Assembly: GCA_016183945.1 (NCBI GenBank)
Contig: JACPDP010000054.1
Span: 1-61,017, forward strand
DNA from: Magnetospirillum sp.
GTDB lineage: Bacteria > Pseudomonadota > Alphaproteobacteria > Rhodospirillales > Magnetospirillaceae
Length of the DNA: 61,017 bases
Reading direction: 5' to 3'
Shown: positions 46,222 to 54,506 of the stretch, in pieces
How positions within the stretch are numbered: the stretch's first letter is position 1
Layout of the letters: each line of letters opens with the position of its first letter
Position numbers and translations under genes: made by a program
The notes under the pieces: model-generated
Told to the model about the DNA's origin: nothing
The model's input: only the letters and a program-made list of their open reading frames with translations
Database searches by the model: none

Positions 46222-47298
46222 ATGAGGATCGCGATCATTGGAATGCGCGGGTCCGGGCCGTCTCCGGACGGTATCGAGCAGGCGTTGACCGAAATCTGCC
46301 CCCGGCTGGTTCGCCGCGGCCATGAGATCGACGTGTTCTCCGAGCGCAACGGGCGCTCCATCGCCGATATCAGCGGCGCTCGCGTCATCCGCCTGCCCTC
46401 GATGCTGCCGGGTATGGGCGAGGCGGCGGCGCACGCCATGATGTCGTCGCTGGTCACCGCCTGCCGCGGCTACGACGTGGTCAATTTCTGCGCCGGTGAG
46501 CCGGGCGGCCTGTTCAGCCTGATCGCCAAGCTGGGCCTGCACCGCACCGTGGTCAGCGTCCACGGCCTCGACCGTCCGCTGGGTCCGTCCTCGATGTTTG
46601 GGCCGGAGTCGGTGGCGGCACGCTTTGCCGACGAGATCACCGTGGTGTCGCGCCGCATCGAGCGGCATTTTCGCGATGCCTACGGCCGCGAGACCGTCTA
46701 CATCCCCAACGGCATCAGTCAGAACCCGGCATCGCCCGATCCGACGCCGCTGTCCGCCCTGGAGCTGCCGCCGCGCGGCTATCTGCTGTTCGCCGACCAT
46801 CTGGTTCCGGAGTCGGGCTGCCATCTCCTGGTCGAGGCGATCAATGCCATTCCCCATGGCCTTCGGCTGGTGGTGGCCGAGACCGGGGCGGGCGACGACG
46901 GCTACCGGAGCAGGCTCGTCGGCCAAGCCGATCCGACCAAGGTCGTATTCGCCGGTCCTGCCGGGGGGGTGGTGCTGGACGCGCTGATGGCGCATGCCCA
47001 TCTGGTCGTTCTGCCATCCCTCGCCGAGGAGCCACCGCCGACGCTGCTCCAGGCACTGGCCCACGGTCGCGCGGCGGTGGTGAGCGACGAGCCCGGTCAC
47101 CTCGACGTGATCGGTGCCGACGGCTTCACCTTCACCAGCGGCGACGCGGGCGACCTGCGCCGGGTGCTTGCCTGGTTGGTCCACGACGAGGAGGTGGTGA
47201 CCCGCATGGAGGTGCGCGCCGCCGCAACGGCCGCCACCCGCTATTGCTGGGATCGCATAGCCGAGAGTTACGAGCAGGTGTTCGCTTCCGTCCTCTGA
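46222..47298 (+). CDS. Glycosyltransferase, GT4 type
   Basis: 358 residues with a GT-B fold: N-terminal RIAIIGMRGSGPSPDGIEQA, acceptor-side VSVHGLDRPLG, and the C-terminal donor half (YIPNGIS, HLVVLPSLAEEPPPTLLQAL, with a Glu in the expected E-x7-E region). The ATG at 46222 follows GAGGAGGG. It would add a sugar to a lipid-linked intermediate; the neighbouring genes point to exopolysaccharide or capsule assembly. Confidence 0.88.
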   Translation: MRIAIIGMRGSGPSPDGIEQALTEICPRLVRRGHEIDVFSERNGRSIADISGARVIRLPSMLPGMGEAAAHAMMSSLVTACRGYDVVNFCAGEPGGLFSLIAKLGLHRTVVSVHGLDRPLGPSSMFGPESVAARFADEITVVSRRIERHFRDAYGRETVYIPNGISQNPASPDPTPLSALELPPRGYLLFADHLVPESGCHLLVEAINAIPHGLRLVVAETGAGDDGYRSRLVGQADPTKVVFAGPAGGVVLDALMAHAHLVVLPSLAEEPPPTLLQALAHGRAAVVSDEPGHLDVIGADGFTFTSGDAGDLRRVLAWLVHDEEVVTRMEVRAAATAATRYCWDRIAESYEQVFASVL

Positions 47299-47312
47299 CC
47301 TGGACTTAATCC

Positions 47313-49172
47313 ATGAGCGCGTTTGCCGGCATCCTTCGCCTTCACCGCGGCCAAGCCGACCTTGAGCTGGCCGAACGGATGGCGGCCGCCTTCCGACACC
47401 GGGGTCCCGCCGACGAGGGCAGCTACCAATCGCCCGACGGCAGCTTTGCCCTGGCGGTAGGGCAGACCGGCCAACCCATCTCCAACGAGACCCACGACGT
47501 GTGGCTGACGCTGGACGGCGCCATCTACAACCACCGCGCCCTCCGTCACAGCCTGGAGCTGGACGGCCACCGCTTCCGCGGCGGCGCCGACGCCGAGGTG
47601 GCGCTGCACGGTTATGAGCAGTGGGGCACGGCCTTCCTCGAACACCTGGCCGGCGATTTCGCCCTGGCGCTGTGGGACGACCGCCGGGATCGCCTGGTGC
47701 TGGCCCGCGACCGCCTGGGCCGACGCCCGCTGTTCTTCGCCGAGCAGGGCTGTACCCTGTCCTTCGCCTCGGCCCTGCCGCCGTTGGCCGAAGCCCTCGA
47801 CGGGCCGCGCCGGCTGGACGCCCGCGCCCTCGCCGCCTTCCTCGCCTACGGTCACGTGCTGCCTCCGCTCACCCTGATATCGGGGATCCACAAGCTGGCC
47901 CCCGGCGAGATGCTGGTGGCCGACCGCGACGGGCCGCCCTATCGCACACGGTGGGCCTCAGGCCCGGTGGACGAGCGCCGAGCCGCCGCCGTGCGCTCGC
48001 AAGGCGGTGACCGCCACATCGGCAATCTGCGCACCCTGATCGAATGCAGCATCGCCGACCGGCTGATGGGCGACGCCAGCGTCGGCGCCCTGATCGGCCC
48101 CGGCCTCGACGGCGGCATCACCGCCGGCATCATGACTCGTCTCACCGGGCGACCGGTGGTGGCGGTGACGGTGGTCGACCGCGGCGCCCTCGACGGTGCG
48201 GCCGCCGGTGACGCCCGCCTGCTCGCCCATACCGCCCGCGCCCAGTTGCACGAAGTGACGGTCGCCGAAGAAGAGGCCGCCGACGCCCTGCCCGAACTCG
48301 CCGCCCGGCTGGCCGAACCGCTGGGCGATCCTGCCGCCTTGCTGTGGTGGTGGGCCGGTCGCGGCTGCGCCGAGGCGGGACTGTCGGCGGCACTTGCCGG
48401 CGAGGGTGCCGACGAGTTGCTGGCGGCGCTTCCCTGCTACCATCGTGGCGAAGGCCTGCTGCCACGTCTTCGCGCCTGGTTCTCCGGCCGTCGGCGGCCC
48501 GCCGCGCCGCCCCCACCGCCCGGCGCCTCCGAGCCCAACTGGGATACGCTGCTGGGACCGGCGGCGCGGGCGGCCGCCTGCGGCCACGAAATGCACCACG
48601 ATATCGGCCGCGCGGTGGAGCTGCCTCGGTGGCTAGCCGCCGACCGACAAGGCGCCGCCTGCTGGCTCGACCTCACCGGGCGGGTGGCCGAGACGGTGTG
48701 TCCGCGCACCGACGCCATGACCATGGCCCACGGCGTGGCGACGCGGCTGCCCTATCTCGACGACGCGCTGGTCGCCTACGCCACCGCGGTGCCTGCTCGC
48801 CACCGCTCCCCTGCTGGAGCACCGAAGCTGCTGTTCCGCCGGGCCATGGCCGATCTGGTGCCGTACGAGCTGCAGAGCCGCGTCTTGACGCCACCGTCGC
48901 TGCCGCTGGCGCGCTGGCTGGCGGCGGGGCCGCTGTCGGCGGCGGTGGAGCGCGTCATTGCCGCCTCGAACCTGTTCCGCCACGAGGTGCTGACGGCCGA
49001 GCCGGCGCGGCAACTGCTCGCCCAGCATCGCCAGGATGGCGAACGTTCCCCCATCCTGTTCGCACTCCTGGTGCTCGCCGAGTTCTACGACCGCCTCGGC
49101 CTCGATGGCGTCGCCCCGCGCGAAAGCGCCTGGAACGGGGCCGCCGAGCTGCCGCTCTACAGCCGGTCGTAG
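47313..49172 (+). CDS. Asparagine synthetase-like protein with degenerate active sites
   Basis: 619 residues with the two-domain layout of class II asparagine synthetases: glutaminase-like domain (about 1-210; FRHRGPADEG, ARDRLGRRPLFF) and synthetase-like domain (about 230-600). The N-terminus is MSAFAGILRL, so the nucleophile Cys2 is missing and glutamine hydrolysis is not expected. The ATP-binding SGGLDSS loop reads GPGLDGG, also degenerate, while AGEGADELL is kept. Such proteins in polysaccharide loci normally amidate sugars or lipids; here a non-catalytic or ammonia-independent role is likelier. It overlaps the convergent BY-kinase-like gene by 16 bp. Confidence 0.87.
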   Translation: MSAFAGILRLHRGQADLELAERMAAAFRHRGPADEGSYQSPDGSFALAVGQTGQPISNETHDVWLTLDGAIYNHRALRHSLELDGHRFRGGADAEVALHGYEQWGTAFLEHLAGDFALALWDDRRDRLVLARDRLGRRPLFFAEQGCTLSFASALPPLAEALDGPRRLDARALAAFLAYGHVLPPLTLISGIHKLAPGEMLVADRDGPPYRTRWASGPVDERRAAAVRSQGGDRHIGNLRTLIECSIADRLMGDASVGALIGPGLDGGITAGIMTRLTGRPVVAVTVVDRGALDGAAAGDARLLAHTARAQLHEVTVAEEEAADALPELAARLAEPLGDPAALLWWWAGRGCAEAGLSAALAGEGADELLAALPCYHRGEGLLPRLRAWFSGRRRPAAPPPPPGASEPNWDTLLGPAARAAACGHEMHHDIGRAVELPRWLAADRQGAACWLDLTGRVAETVCPRTDAMTMAHGVATRLPYLDDALVAYATAVPARHRSPAGAPKLLFRRAMADLVPYELQSRVLTPPSLPLARWLAAGPLSAAVERVIAASNLFRHEVLTAEPARQLLAQHRQDGERSPILFALLVLAEFYDRLGLDGVAPRESAWNGAAELPLYSRS

Positions 49173-49768
49173 ACCGCCTTCGGCACATGAAAGCGACGGC
49201 GGTTGAGCACTACCCCGATGACCTCGGCCCCGGCGGCGGTCAGCGCATCGCGGGCGGCGATGGCGACGGCGTCGCGGGTGCGCTCGGCCTCCACCAGCAG
49301 CACCACGCCGTCCACCGTCGGCGCCAGCGCCAATGTCAGGGCCGAGCCCAGCACCGGCGGCGAGTCGAGCACGATGAGGTCGGCCTGCCCGCCCAGGGTG
49401 GACCACAATTTACGCAGCAAATCCGGCCGTAGCTGACGGGCGTCGCCCGATCGGCCGGGCAGCGGGCCGAACGCCACCTCGCGGTCGCCGGCCGCCCGCG
49501 TCCTCACCGCATCGAGCAGCAGCACACCGCGCCCGCCCGCCCGTCCCGCCAGTCGCACCAGTCCCATGGCCACCGACGAATCGGCCTCGCGCTCGACGCA
49601 AGCGGCGATCTGGATGACCTTGGGGACGCGTTCGCCGAGGCGGGCCTCCACCGCCTGCCACAGTCGGAGCAGCGGCAGCTCGTCGGGAGCATGGGCGACG
49701 GCGGATGGGCCGGGCTGCCGCGGCACCAGGGCGCGGGCGCTGGAGACGGCGTCGAACAAGCGGCTCAT
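49157..49768 (-). CDS. BY-kinase/CpsD-like protein lacking Walker A
   Basis: 203 residues resembling the cytoplasmic tyrosine autokinases of capsule loci. Walker B is visible (DLIVLDSPPVLGSALTLALA) followed by DGVVLLVEAERTRDAVAIAA, and GVVLNRRRF near the end matches the family. The place of Walker A reads IAACVEREADSSVAMGL with no GKS/T, and A' reads VLLLDAVRTRAAG. There is no C-terminal tyrosine cluster. It is therefore probably a non-kinase partner of the Wzz-type protein encoded upstream. Confidence 0.75.
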   Translation of the reverse strand: MSRLFDAVSSARALVPRQPGPSAVAHAPDELPLLRLWQAVEARLGERVPKVIQIAACVEREADSSVAMGLVRLAGRAGGRGVLLLDAVRTRAAGDREVAFGPLPGRSGDARQLRPDLLRKLWSTLGGQADLIVLDSPPVLGSALTLALAPTVDGVVLLVEAERTRDAVAIAARDALTAAGAEVIGVVLNRRRFHVPKAVYDRL

Positions 49769-49786
49769 GGCAGACTCCTCGTCCTC

Positions 49787-49829
49787 TCCGTACCCCCTCC
49801 CCCGGCAACGCCGGGGGAGGGGGTACGGA
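49787..49829. terminator. Perfect 20-bp hairpin inside the polysaccharide gene cluster
   Basis: TCCGTACCCCCTCCCCCGGC at 49787-49806 pairs perfectly with 49810-49829 around the loop AAC. It lies between the stop of the ExeA-like ATPase gene and the start of the BY-kinase-like gene, both on the minus strand. No T run on either side. It may end most transcripts or protect the upstream mRNA, lowering expression of the last gene. Confidence 0.75.
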
Positions 49830-49835
49830 ATTAGG

Positions 49836-51158
49836 TCACTGCCCCGCCGGCAGTGGCGGAAACTCGATGAGCTGGCCCACCTGCAGGCGATCGATATCGG
49901 TGATGGCCGGGTTGTGGTGCTTCACCCATTCCATAGCGGCGCGATCGACCCGGCCATAGACCTGTGTGGCCAACTGGGTCAGGGTGTCGCCCGGCGACAC
50001 GATGCGCAGCTTGTTCGACGCCAGGGCCGCCGGCTGCGACGCCACCGCCGGCGGCTGCGACGCCACGACGGCCGGCGCGGGGGTCTCTGCCATGGGCAGC
50101 GTCAGCGGCAGCGGTTGCAGTTCGGGCTCCCTGATCGACGGCACGGGAGGCGGGACCGGTACCGGTGTCGCGATTTCGGGAAGCCGCGCCGACTTGACGG
50201 GCGCCGAGGGCTCCATCGCCGGCCGGACGTCCAGCGCCGCCCACAGCAAGCCGGCGGCCAGCCCCACCACCCCCGCCCCCAGCGTCAGACGCGGCCACGG
50301 CGCCGATTGGCGCAGAGCCTCGATCCAGGGCGGCAGGGTGGAGGAGCTTTCGCGGGTGCCGAGATCCTTCATCACCTCGCGCACGATACGCTCGTTCACC
50401 GGCCGTGCCTTGTGGCCGAAGCCGGTCATCAGGGCATTGTCGCAGATGACGTTGATGCGGCGCGGAATACCGCGGGCGGCGCGGGCGATCAGGCGAATGG
50501 CGCCGGCCGAGAAAGCCGGCTGCGCGTCCAGCGCGACGCAGCGCAGGCGGTGGTGGATATAGGCCTCGGAGTCCGAGGTGGTCAGCGGCCCCAGCCGGGT
50601 GCGCACGGCGATGCGGCTCTCCACCTGCCGCAGCTGGCGTTCGGCCAGCAGCGTCTCCAATTCGGGCTGCCCCACCAGGACGATCTGCACCAGCTTCTCG
50701 GTGGGAGTTTCCAGGTTGGACAGCATGCGCAGGCTTTCCAACGTGCCGATGGGCATGTTTTGCGCCTCGTCCACCAGCAGCACCAGGGTTTCGCGGCGCT
50801 CATGGGCGGCCAGCAGCCAGGCCTGCAACTCTTCGACCATGGCGGGCAGGTCCTCGCCCTCGTGCTCGAGCCCGATTTCCTTGAAGATGTGGCGCAGCAG
50901 CGTATGGAACGAGACGTTGGGGTTGTAGATGTAGACGAAGCGCAGGCCCGGCTCGTCGACGCTGTCCAGATACGAGCGCAGGATGGTGGTCTTGCCCACC
51001 CCCACCTCGCCGGTGATGCAGACGAAGCCCTTGCGCTTGGCGATGCCGTAGATGATGGCGGCCAGCGCCTCCTTGTGCTGGTCGGTGAGGAACAGGAAAC
51101 CGGGATCGGGAGTCACCCGGAACGGTTCGGCCGACAGATTGTAAAATTCTTTGTACAT
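49836..51158 (-). CDS. ExeA-like AAA ATPase with C-terminal LysM-like domain
   Basis: 440 residues. MYKEFYNLSAEPFRVTPDPG is the classic opening of ExeA/GspA-like ATPases of polysaccharide loci. Walker A GEVGVGKTT (about 50-58), Walker B LVLLVDEAQNM, sensor/arginine region RGIPRRINVICDNAL. A membrane helix at about 293-312 (LTLGAGVVGLAAGLLWAALD), Pro-rich periplasmic linker, and LysM-like end (RIVSPGDTLTQLATQVYG) that would bind peptidoglycan. It probably couples ATP hydrolysis to assembly of the export machinery through the wall. Confidence 0.9.
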   Translation of the reverse strand: MYKEFYNLSAEPFRVTPDPGFLFLTDQHKEALAAIIYGIAKRKGFVCITGEVGVGKTTILRSYLDSVDEPGLRFVYIYNPNVSFHTLLRHIFKEIGLEHEGEDLPAMVEELQAWLLAAHERRETLVLLVDEAQNMPIGTLESLRMLSNLETPTEKLVQIVLVGQPELETLLAERQLRQVESRIAVRTRLGPLTTSDSEAYIHHRLRCVALDAQPAFSAGAIRLIARAARGIPRRINVICDNALMTGFGHKARPVNERIVREVMKDLGTRESSSTLPPWIEALRQSAPWPRLTLGAGVVGLAAGLLWAALDVRPAMEPSAPVKSARLPEIATPVPVPPPVPSIREPELQPLPLTLPMAETPAPAVVASQPPAVASQPAALASNKLRIVSPGDTLTQLATQVYGRVDRAAMEWVKHHNPAITDIDRLQVGQLIEFPPLPAGQ

Positions 51159-51161
51159 GGC

Positions 51162-52274
51162 TCAACCCTCGCGAGAGAGGACAGTCAGAACCGGCAGTCC
51201 GAGGCGGCGCTCGACGTCGGCTGGAGTAGCGAAGCGGGTGGACAGGCGGTCAGCGGCAAAGGCGGCGGCCAGCCCCAGCAGCAGCCCCGCCGCCAGCCCC
51301 GCCGCCAAAGCCGCCGACCTTGGCGGCGGAGGCACCAGCCGCGGCGGCTCGACCACCGCCACCGGTGCCGGATGCAGCGCGGCGCGGCGAGCCGCCAGAC
51401 GGGTTTCCAGGTCGGTGGCGACGCGGTCCAGACGGCCGCCGCCACCGGCGCTCTCCATGCGGCGGTCGAGTTCTGCCATCTGGCGGGTCAGGGCCTTGCC
51501 GCGGCCGCGGGCGGCGGTCAGCGCCGCCTCGGTGCGAAAGGCTTCCTTCTCCAGGTCCTGGTAGACCTCGTTGGCGCCGCTGCGGACACGGGCTTCGACG
51601 GGGGTGTCGAGCCCCTTCAGCAGCTCCTCGACACGCCGGCGTTCGGCCTGCAGGTTCTGCACCAGCGGGCTGGTCGGCTGGTACTTGCCCAGCAACTCCT
51701 GCTCGCGGGTTTGCATCTCGAACAGCTTGGCCTTGGCTTCGTCGATGACGCGTGAGCGCTCGCGGTCGGACGACAGCTGGATGGTGGCGGGCGTAGTGGC
51801 CAGCCGCGCCTTCAGCATGGCCAGCTTGTCGGCCAGCGCGGCGGCCTCGGCCTCGGCGGCCGTAGCCTCGCCTTCCAGCTCGGCGCGACGCCTGAGGTCG
51901 GCGGCAGCGTCGGAAGTACCGTTGCGGTGGCGCCAGGCCTCGACCTTCTGGCGCGCCTCGGCCGCCTGACGGGCCAGCGCGGCGGTGGCCGGATCATCGG
52001 GAGCCGGCGCCTGCAACGCCTCCAACACGGCGACCAGGCCGGCCAGCGCGGCCGGGCCATCGGCGCGGGCCACCGACAGCCGCAGCCGCCCATCGCCCAG
52101 AGTCTCCACCGCGATGCCCTCCGCATGAACGGCTTCGGCCCGCACCACCGCCTCGGCCCTCCACGAGGGGGGACGCAAGGCCGCCCCCCCTCCCAGCGCC
52201 AGGCAGAGCAGGAATACGGCGAGCATGGGACGGTAGTGGCGGAACAGCACGTGGGCGACGGCGCGGGCACTCAT
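51162..52274 (-). CDS. Wzz/GNVR-type chain-length or export protein
   Basis: 370 residues from the ATG at 52274 (GGAGAG about 9 nt upstream). N-terminal helix (PMLAVFLLCLALGGGAA), a long periplasmic region rich in heptad repeats (about 120-290), and a C-terminal helix (SAALAAGLAAGLLLGLAAAF) followed by LSTRFATPADVERRLGLPVL, typical of polysaccharide co-polymerases. Controls chain length or forms the periplasmic part of the exporter. It stops 3 bp before the ExeA-like gene. Confidence 0.85.
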   Translation of the reverse strand: MSARAVAHVLFRHYRPMLAVFLLCLALGGGAALRPPSWRAEAVVRAEAVHAEGIAVETLGDGRLRLSVARADGPAALAGLVAVLEALQAPAPDDPATAALARQAAEARQKVEAWRHRNGTSDAAADLRRRAELEGEATAAEAEAAALADKLAMLKARLATTPATIQLSSDRERSRVIDEAKAKLFEMQTREQELLGKYQPTSPLVQNLQAERRRVEELLKGLDTPVEARVRSGANEVYQDLEKEAFRTEAALTAARGRGKALTRQMAELDRRMESAGGGGRLDRVATDLETRLAARRAALHPAPVAVVEPPRLVPPPPRSAALAAGLAAGLLLGLAAAFAADRLSTRFATPADVERRLGLPVLTVLSREG

Positions 52275-52290
52275 GCGCGGCACTCTCCGG

Positions 52291-53718
52291 TCAGTAGGCG
52301 TTGCAGCCATCCAGGCAGGCGAGGGGAGTCCGGGCGAGAATTTCCAGGTCGAGCCACAGGCTCCAGTGGTCGATGTACCAGAGGTCGTGCACCACCCGCC
52401 CCTTCATCAGGTCGAGGGTGGCGGTCTCGCCGCGGAAGCCGTTGACCTGAGCCCAGCCGGTGATGCCGGGCTTCATGCGGTGGCGGCAGCGGTAGTCGTC
52501 CACCAGGCGTGCATAGGTGTGGTGATGCGACACCGCGTGCGGGCGTGGCCCCACCAGCGACATGCTGCCGCCCACCACGTTGAACAGCTGCGGCAATTCG
52601 TCCAGCGAGGTGCGGCGGATGAAGCGGCCGACCCGGGTGACGCGAGGGTCCTCGCGACTGGCCTGGCGCACCTGCACCTCCTCGGGCCGCGCGTACATGC
52701 TGCGGAACTTGAAACAGGTGAAGGGGCGGTTGTCGTAGCCGTAGCGCTGCTGGCGAAACAGCACCGGCCCGGGCGAGTCGAGCTTGATGGCGATGGCCAC
52801 CGCCAGCATCGCCGGCGAGACGGTGAGCAGGATCAGCACCCCCAGCACCCTGTCTTCCACAGCCTTGATCACTGCTCCCCAACCGGCCAGCGGCCGCGAG
52901 CCCAGGCGGGCCATGGGGACGCCGCCCAGCAGCGAGACCCCCTCGCCATCGACAAAGGGCGCCGGCCGGTCGGGGAACAGGTGGATGTCGACCGCCAACG
53001 GCCGCAGGCGTTCGAGGCAGGCCGCCACCCGGTCGCCGTCGCTCCACGGCAGGGCCAGCACCACATCGTCCACCGCCTCGTCGTGGGCCATGCGTTCGGC
53101 CTCGTCGATAGAGGCGATGAAGCCGCCGAAGGCCGGGCGGACCGGCGCGTCGCGGTCGAGCAGCACCCCCACCGGCAACGCCCAGCGGCGGTGCGCGCCG
53201 GCCAGCAGGCTGAGCACATCCAGGGCGCGGTCGCGGTCGCCCACCACCAGGACCCGCCGCGCCGCCCCGTTCCAGCGGCCGAGGGCAACCACCACCGGAG
53301 ACCACAGCAGGCGGACGAGGACGGCGGCGACGGCGGCCAGCGCCATGACGGCCGGCCCACCACCCGCCACCGCCACCGCCACCGCGGGCAGCAGCGCGGC
53401 CTGGGCCAGCCGGGCGGGGCGGGCATAACCGGCCTCGTCGTCGTAGGCTCCACAAATCTGCAGCAGATGCACGGCGAGCAGAGCGGCCACCGCCACCGTC
53501 TGCGGCAGCAGGGCCGGCGACCGCAGCAGCCAAACCGCCGCCGCCACCACTCCGGCATCCAACAGCCGGCCGGCGATCATCAGCCCCGCTTTGAGAAAAT
53601 GGGCGACGGCCGCCGGAGCGGTCCGTCGCCCTTCGCCACCGGCTCGGGCGCTGCCGGACCAAGCCAGACGCGGCCGGACCCGGCAATCCTGAGGCTGGTC
53701 GACATCGATGTATCGCAT
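52291..53718 (-). CDS. Undecaprenyl-phosphate sugar phosphotransferase (WcaJ/PssY type)
   Basis: 475 residues from the ATG at 53718. Membrane helices in the first 140 residues, a Rossmann-like middle ([20 protein letters not shown]), one more hydrophobic segment, and the catalytic C-terminal domain: [52 protein letters not shown] and [12 protein letters not shown]. It transfers a sugar-1-phosphate to undecaprenyl phosphate, the first committed step of exopolysaccharide. The C-terminus ends CNAY where many have GAY. Confidence 0.93.
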   Translation of the reverse strand: MRYIDVDQPQDCRVRPRLAWSGSARAGGEGRRTAPAAVAHFLKAGLMIAGRLLDAGVVAAAVWLLRSPALLPQTVAVAALLAVHLLQICGAYDDEAGYARPARLAQAALLPAVAVAVAGGGPAVMALAAVAAVLVRLLWSPVVVALGRWNGAARRVLVVGDRDRALDVLSLLAGAHRRWALPVGVLLDRDAPVRPAFGGFIASIDEAERMAHDEAVDDVVLALPWSDGDRVAACLERLRPLAVDIHLFPDRPAPFVDGEGVSLLGGVPMARLGSRPLAGWGAVIKAVEDRVLGVLILLTVSPAMLAVAIAIKLDSPGPVLFRQQRYGYDNRPFTCFKFRSMYARPEEVQVRQASREDPRVTRVGRFIRRTSLDELPQLFNVVGGSMSLVGPRPHAVSHHHTYARLVDDYRCRHRMKPGITGWAQVNGFRGETATLDLMKGRVVHDLWYIDHWSLWLDLEILARTPLACLDGCNAY

Positions 53719-53957
53719 CGGCCCCCCCCGACGGCAGTTGAACAGGCTGTCGAAAGTCCACAGGCAGTGCCGAGGAGACATATGCTGCCGAAGGAGTGCC
53801 GGAAGCAGCCTTTCAAGCGGAGAGTGGCCGGGGGGAGAGGGGGCGCGCGAATATGGTCCTGCCCGCCCGGTCCCAATAATGCCCCGGACTGGCTGTTGAT
53901 CTTTTGGGGGGGGACGGCCAAACTAGCGGCAGACCCCTTCCGACCCGAGGCTTCCCC

Positions 53958-54488
53958 TTGAACATCGCCCGTATCACTGCGCTCACCGTGCTGATTTCCG
54001 CCCTGGCCGGCACCGCCGCCGCCGCCCCCCCCTGCTTCAACGCACCCGAGATGCGCGCCGCCCAGATGCGGCAGTTGCACGTCCAGTTGCAGGTGGCCTC
54101 GCTCAACTGCCGCGCCGGCTTTCCCGAACTGCCGGGGCAGTACGCCTCATACGTCCAGCGTTTCGCGCAGACGCTGGCTTTGAACGCCAAGGTGCTGGAG
54201 GGCCACTTCTCGCAGCATTTCGGCAAGGACCACCGCCGCCAGTTCGACCGCTTCGTCACGTCGCTGGCCAACGAGGAGTCGCAACGCGCCCACCAAGTCG
54301 CCAATTACTGTGAAGACCACGCGCCGCTGTTCGACAAGATCATGGCGCTGAAGCACCAGGAGCTGGAGGGCTTCGCCACCCGCGCCGTCGCCCACCCGGT
54401 GGCAGCCGCCTGCGCCGCCGAGACCAGGCCGGTCAAGACCGAAAAGCCCGCCGCCAGGAAGGAAAGGGCCAAGGGCGCGGAGGGGTAA
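53958..54488 (+). CDS. Secreted hypothetical protein with TTG start
   Basis: 176 residues if started at TTG 53958 (GAGG 8 nt upstream), which gives a clean signal peptide (NIARITALTVLISALAGTAA, cleavage near AAA-APP). The longer in-frame ATG at 53904 would put 18 polar residues before it. The mature part is helical with four to five cysteines and a Lys-rich tail (KTEKPAARKERAKGAEG). Not recognised; periplasmic or exported. Confidence 0.65.
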   Translation: MNIARITALTVLISALAGTAAAAPPCFNAPEMRAAQMRQLHVQLQVASLNCRAGFPELPGQYASYVQRFAQTLALNAKVLEGHFSQHFGKDHRRQFDRFVTSLANEESQRAHQVANYCEDHAPLFDKIMALKHQELEGFATRAVAHPVAAACAAETRPVKTEKPAARKERAKGAEG

Positions 54489-54506
54489 GGGAGCCCCCCT
54501 TTCCCC

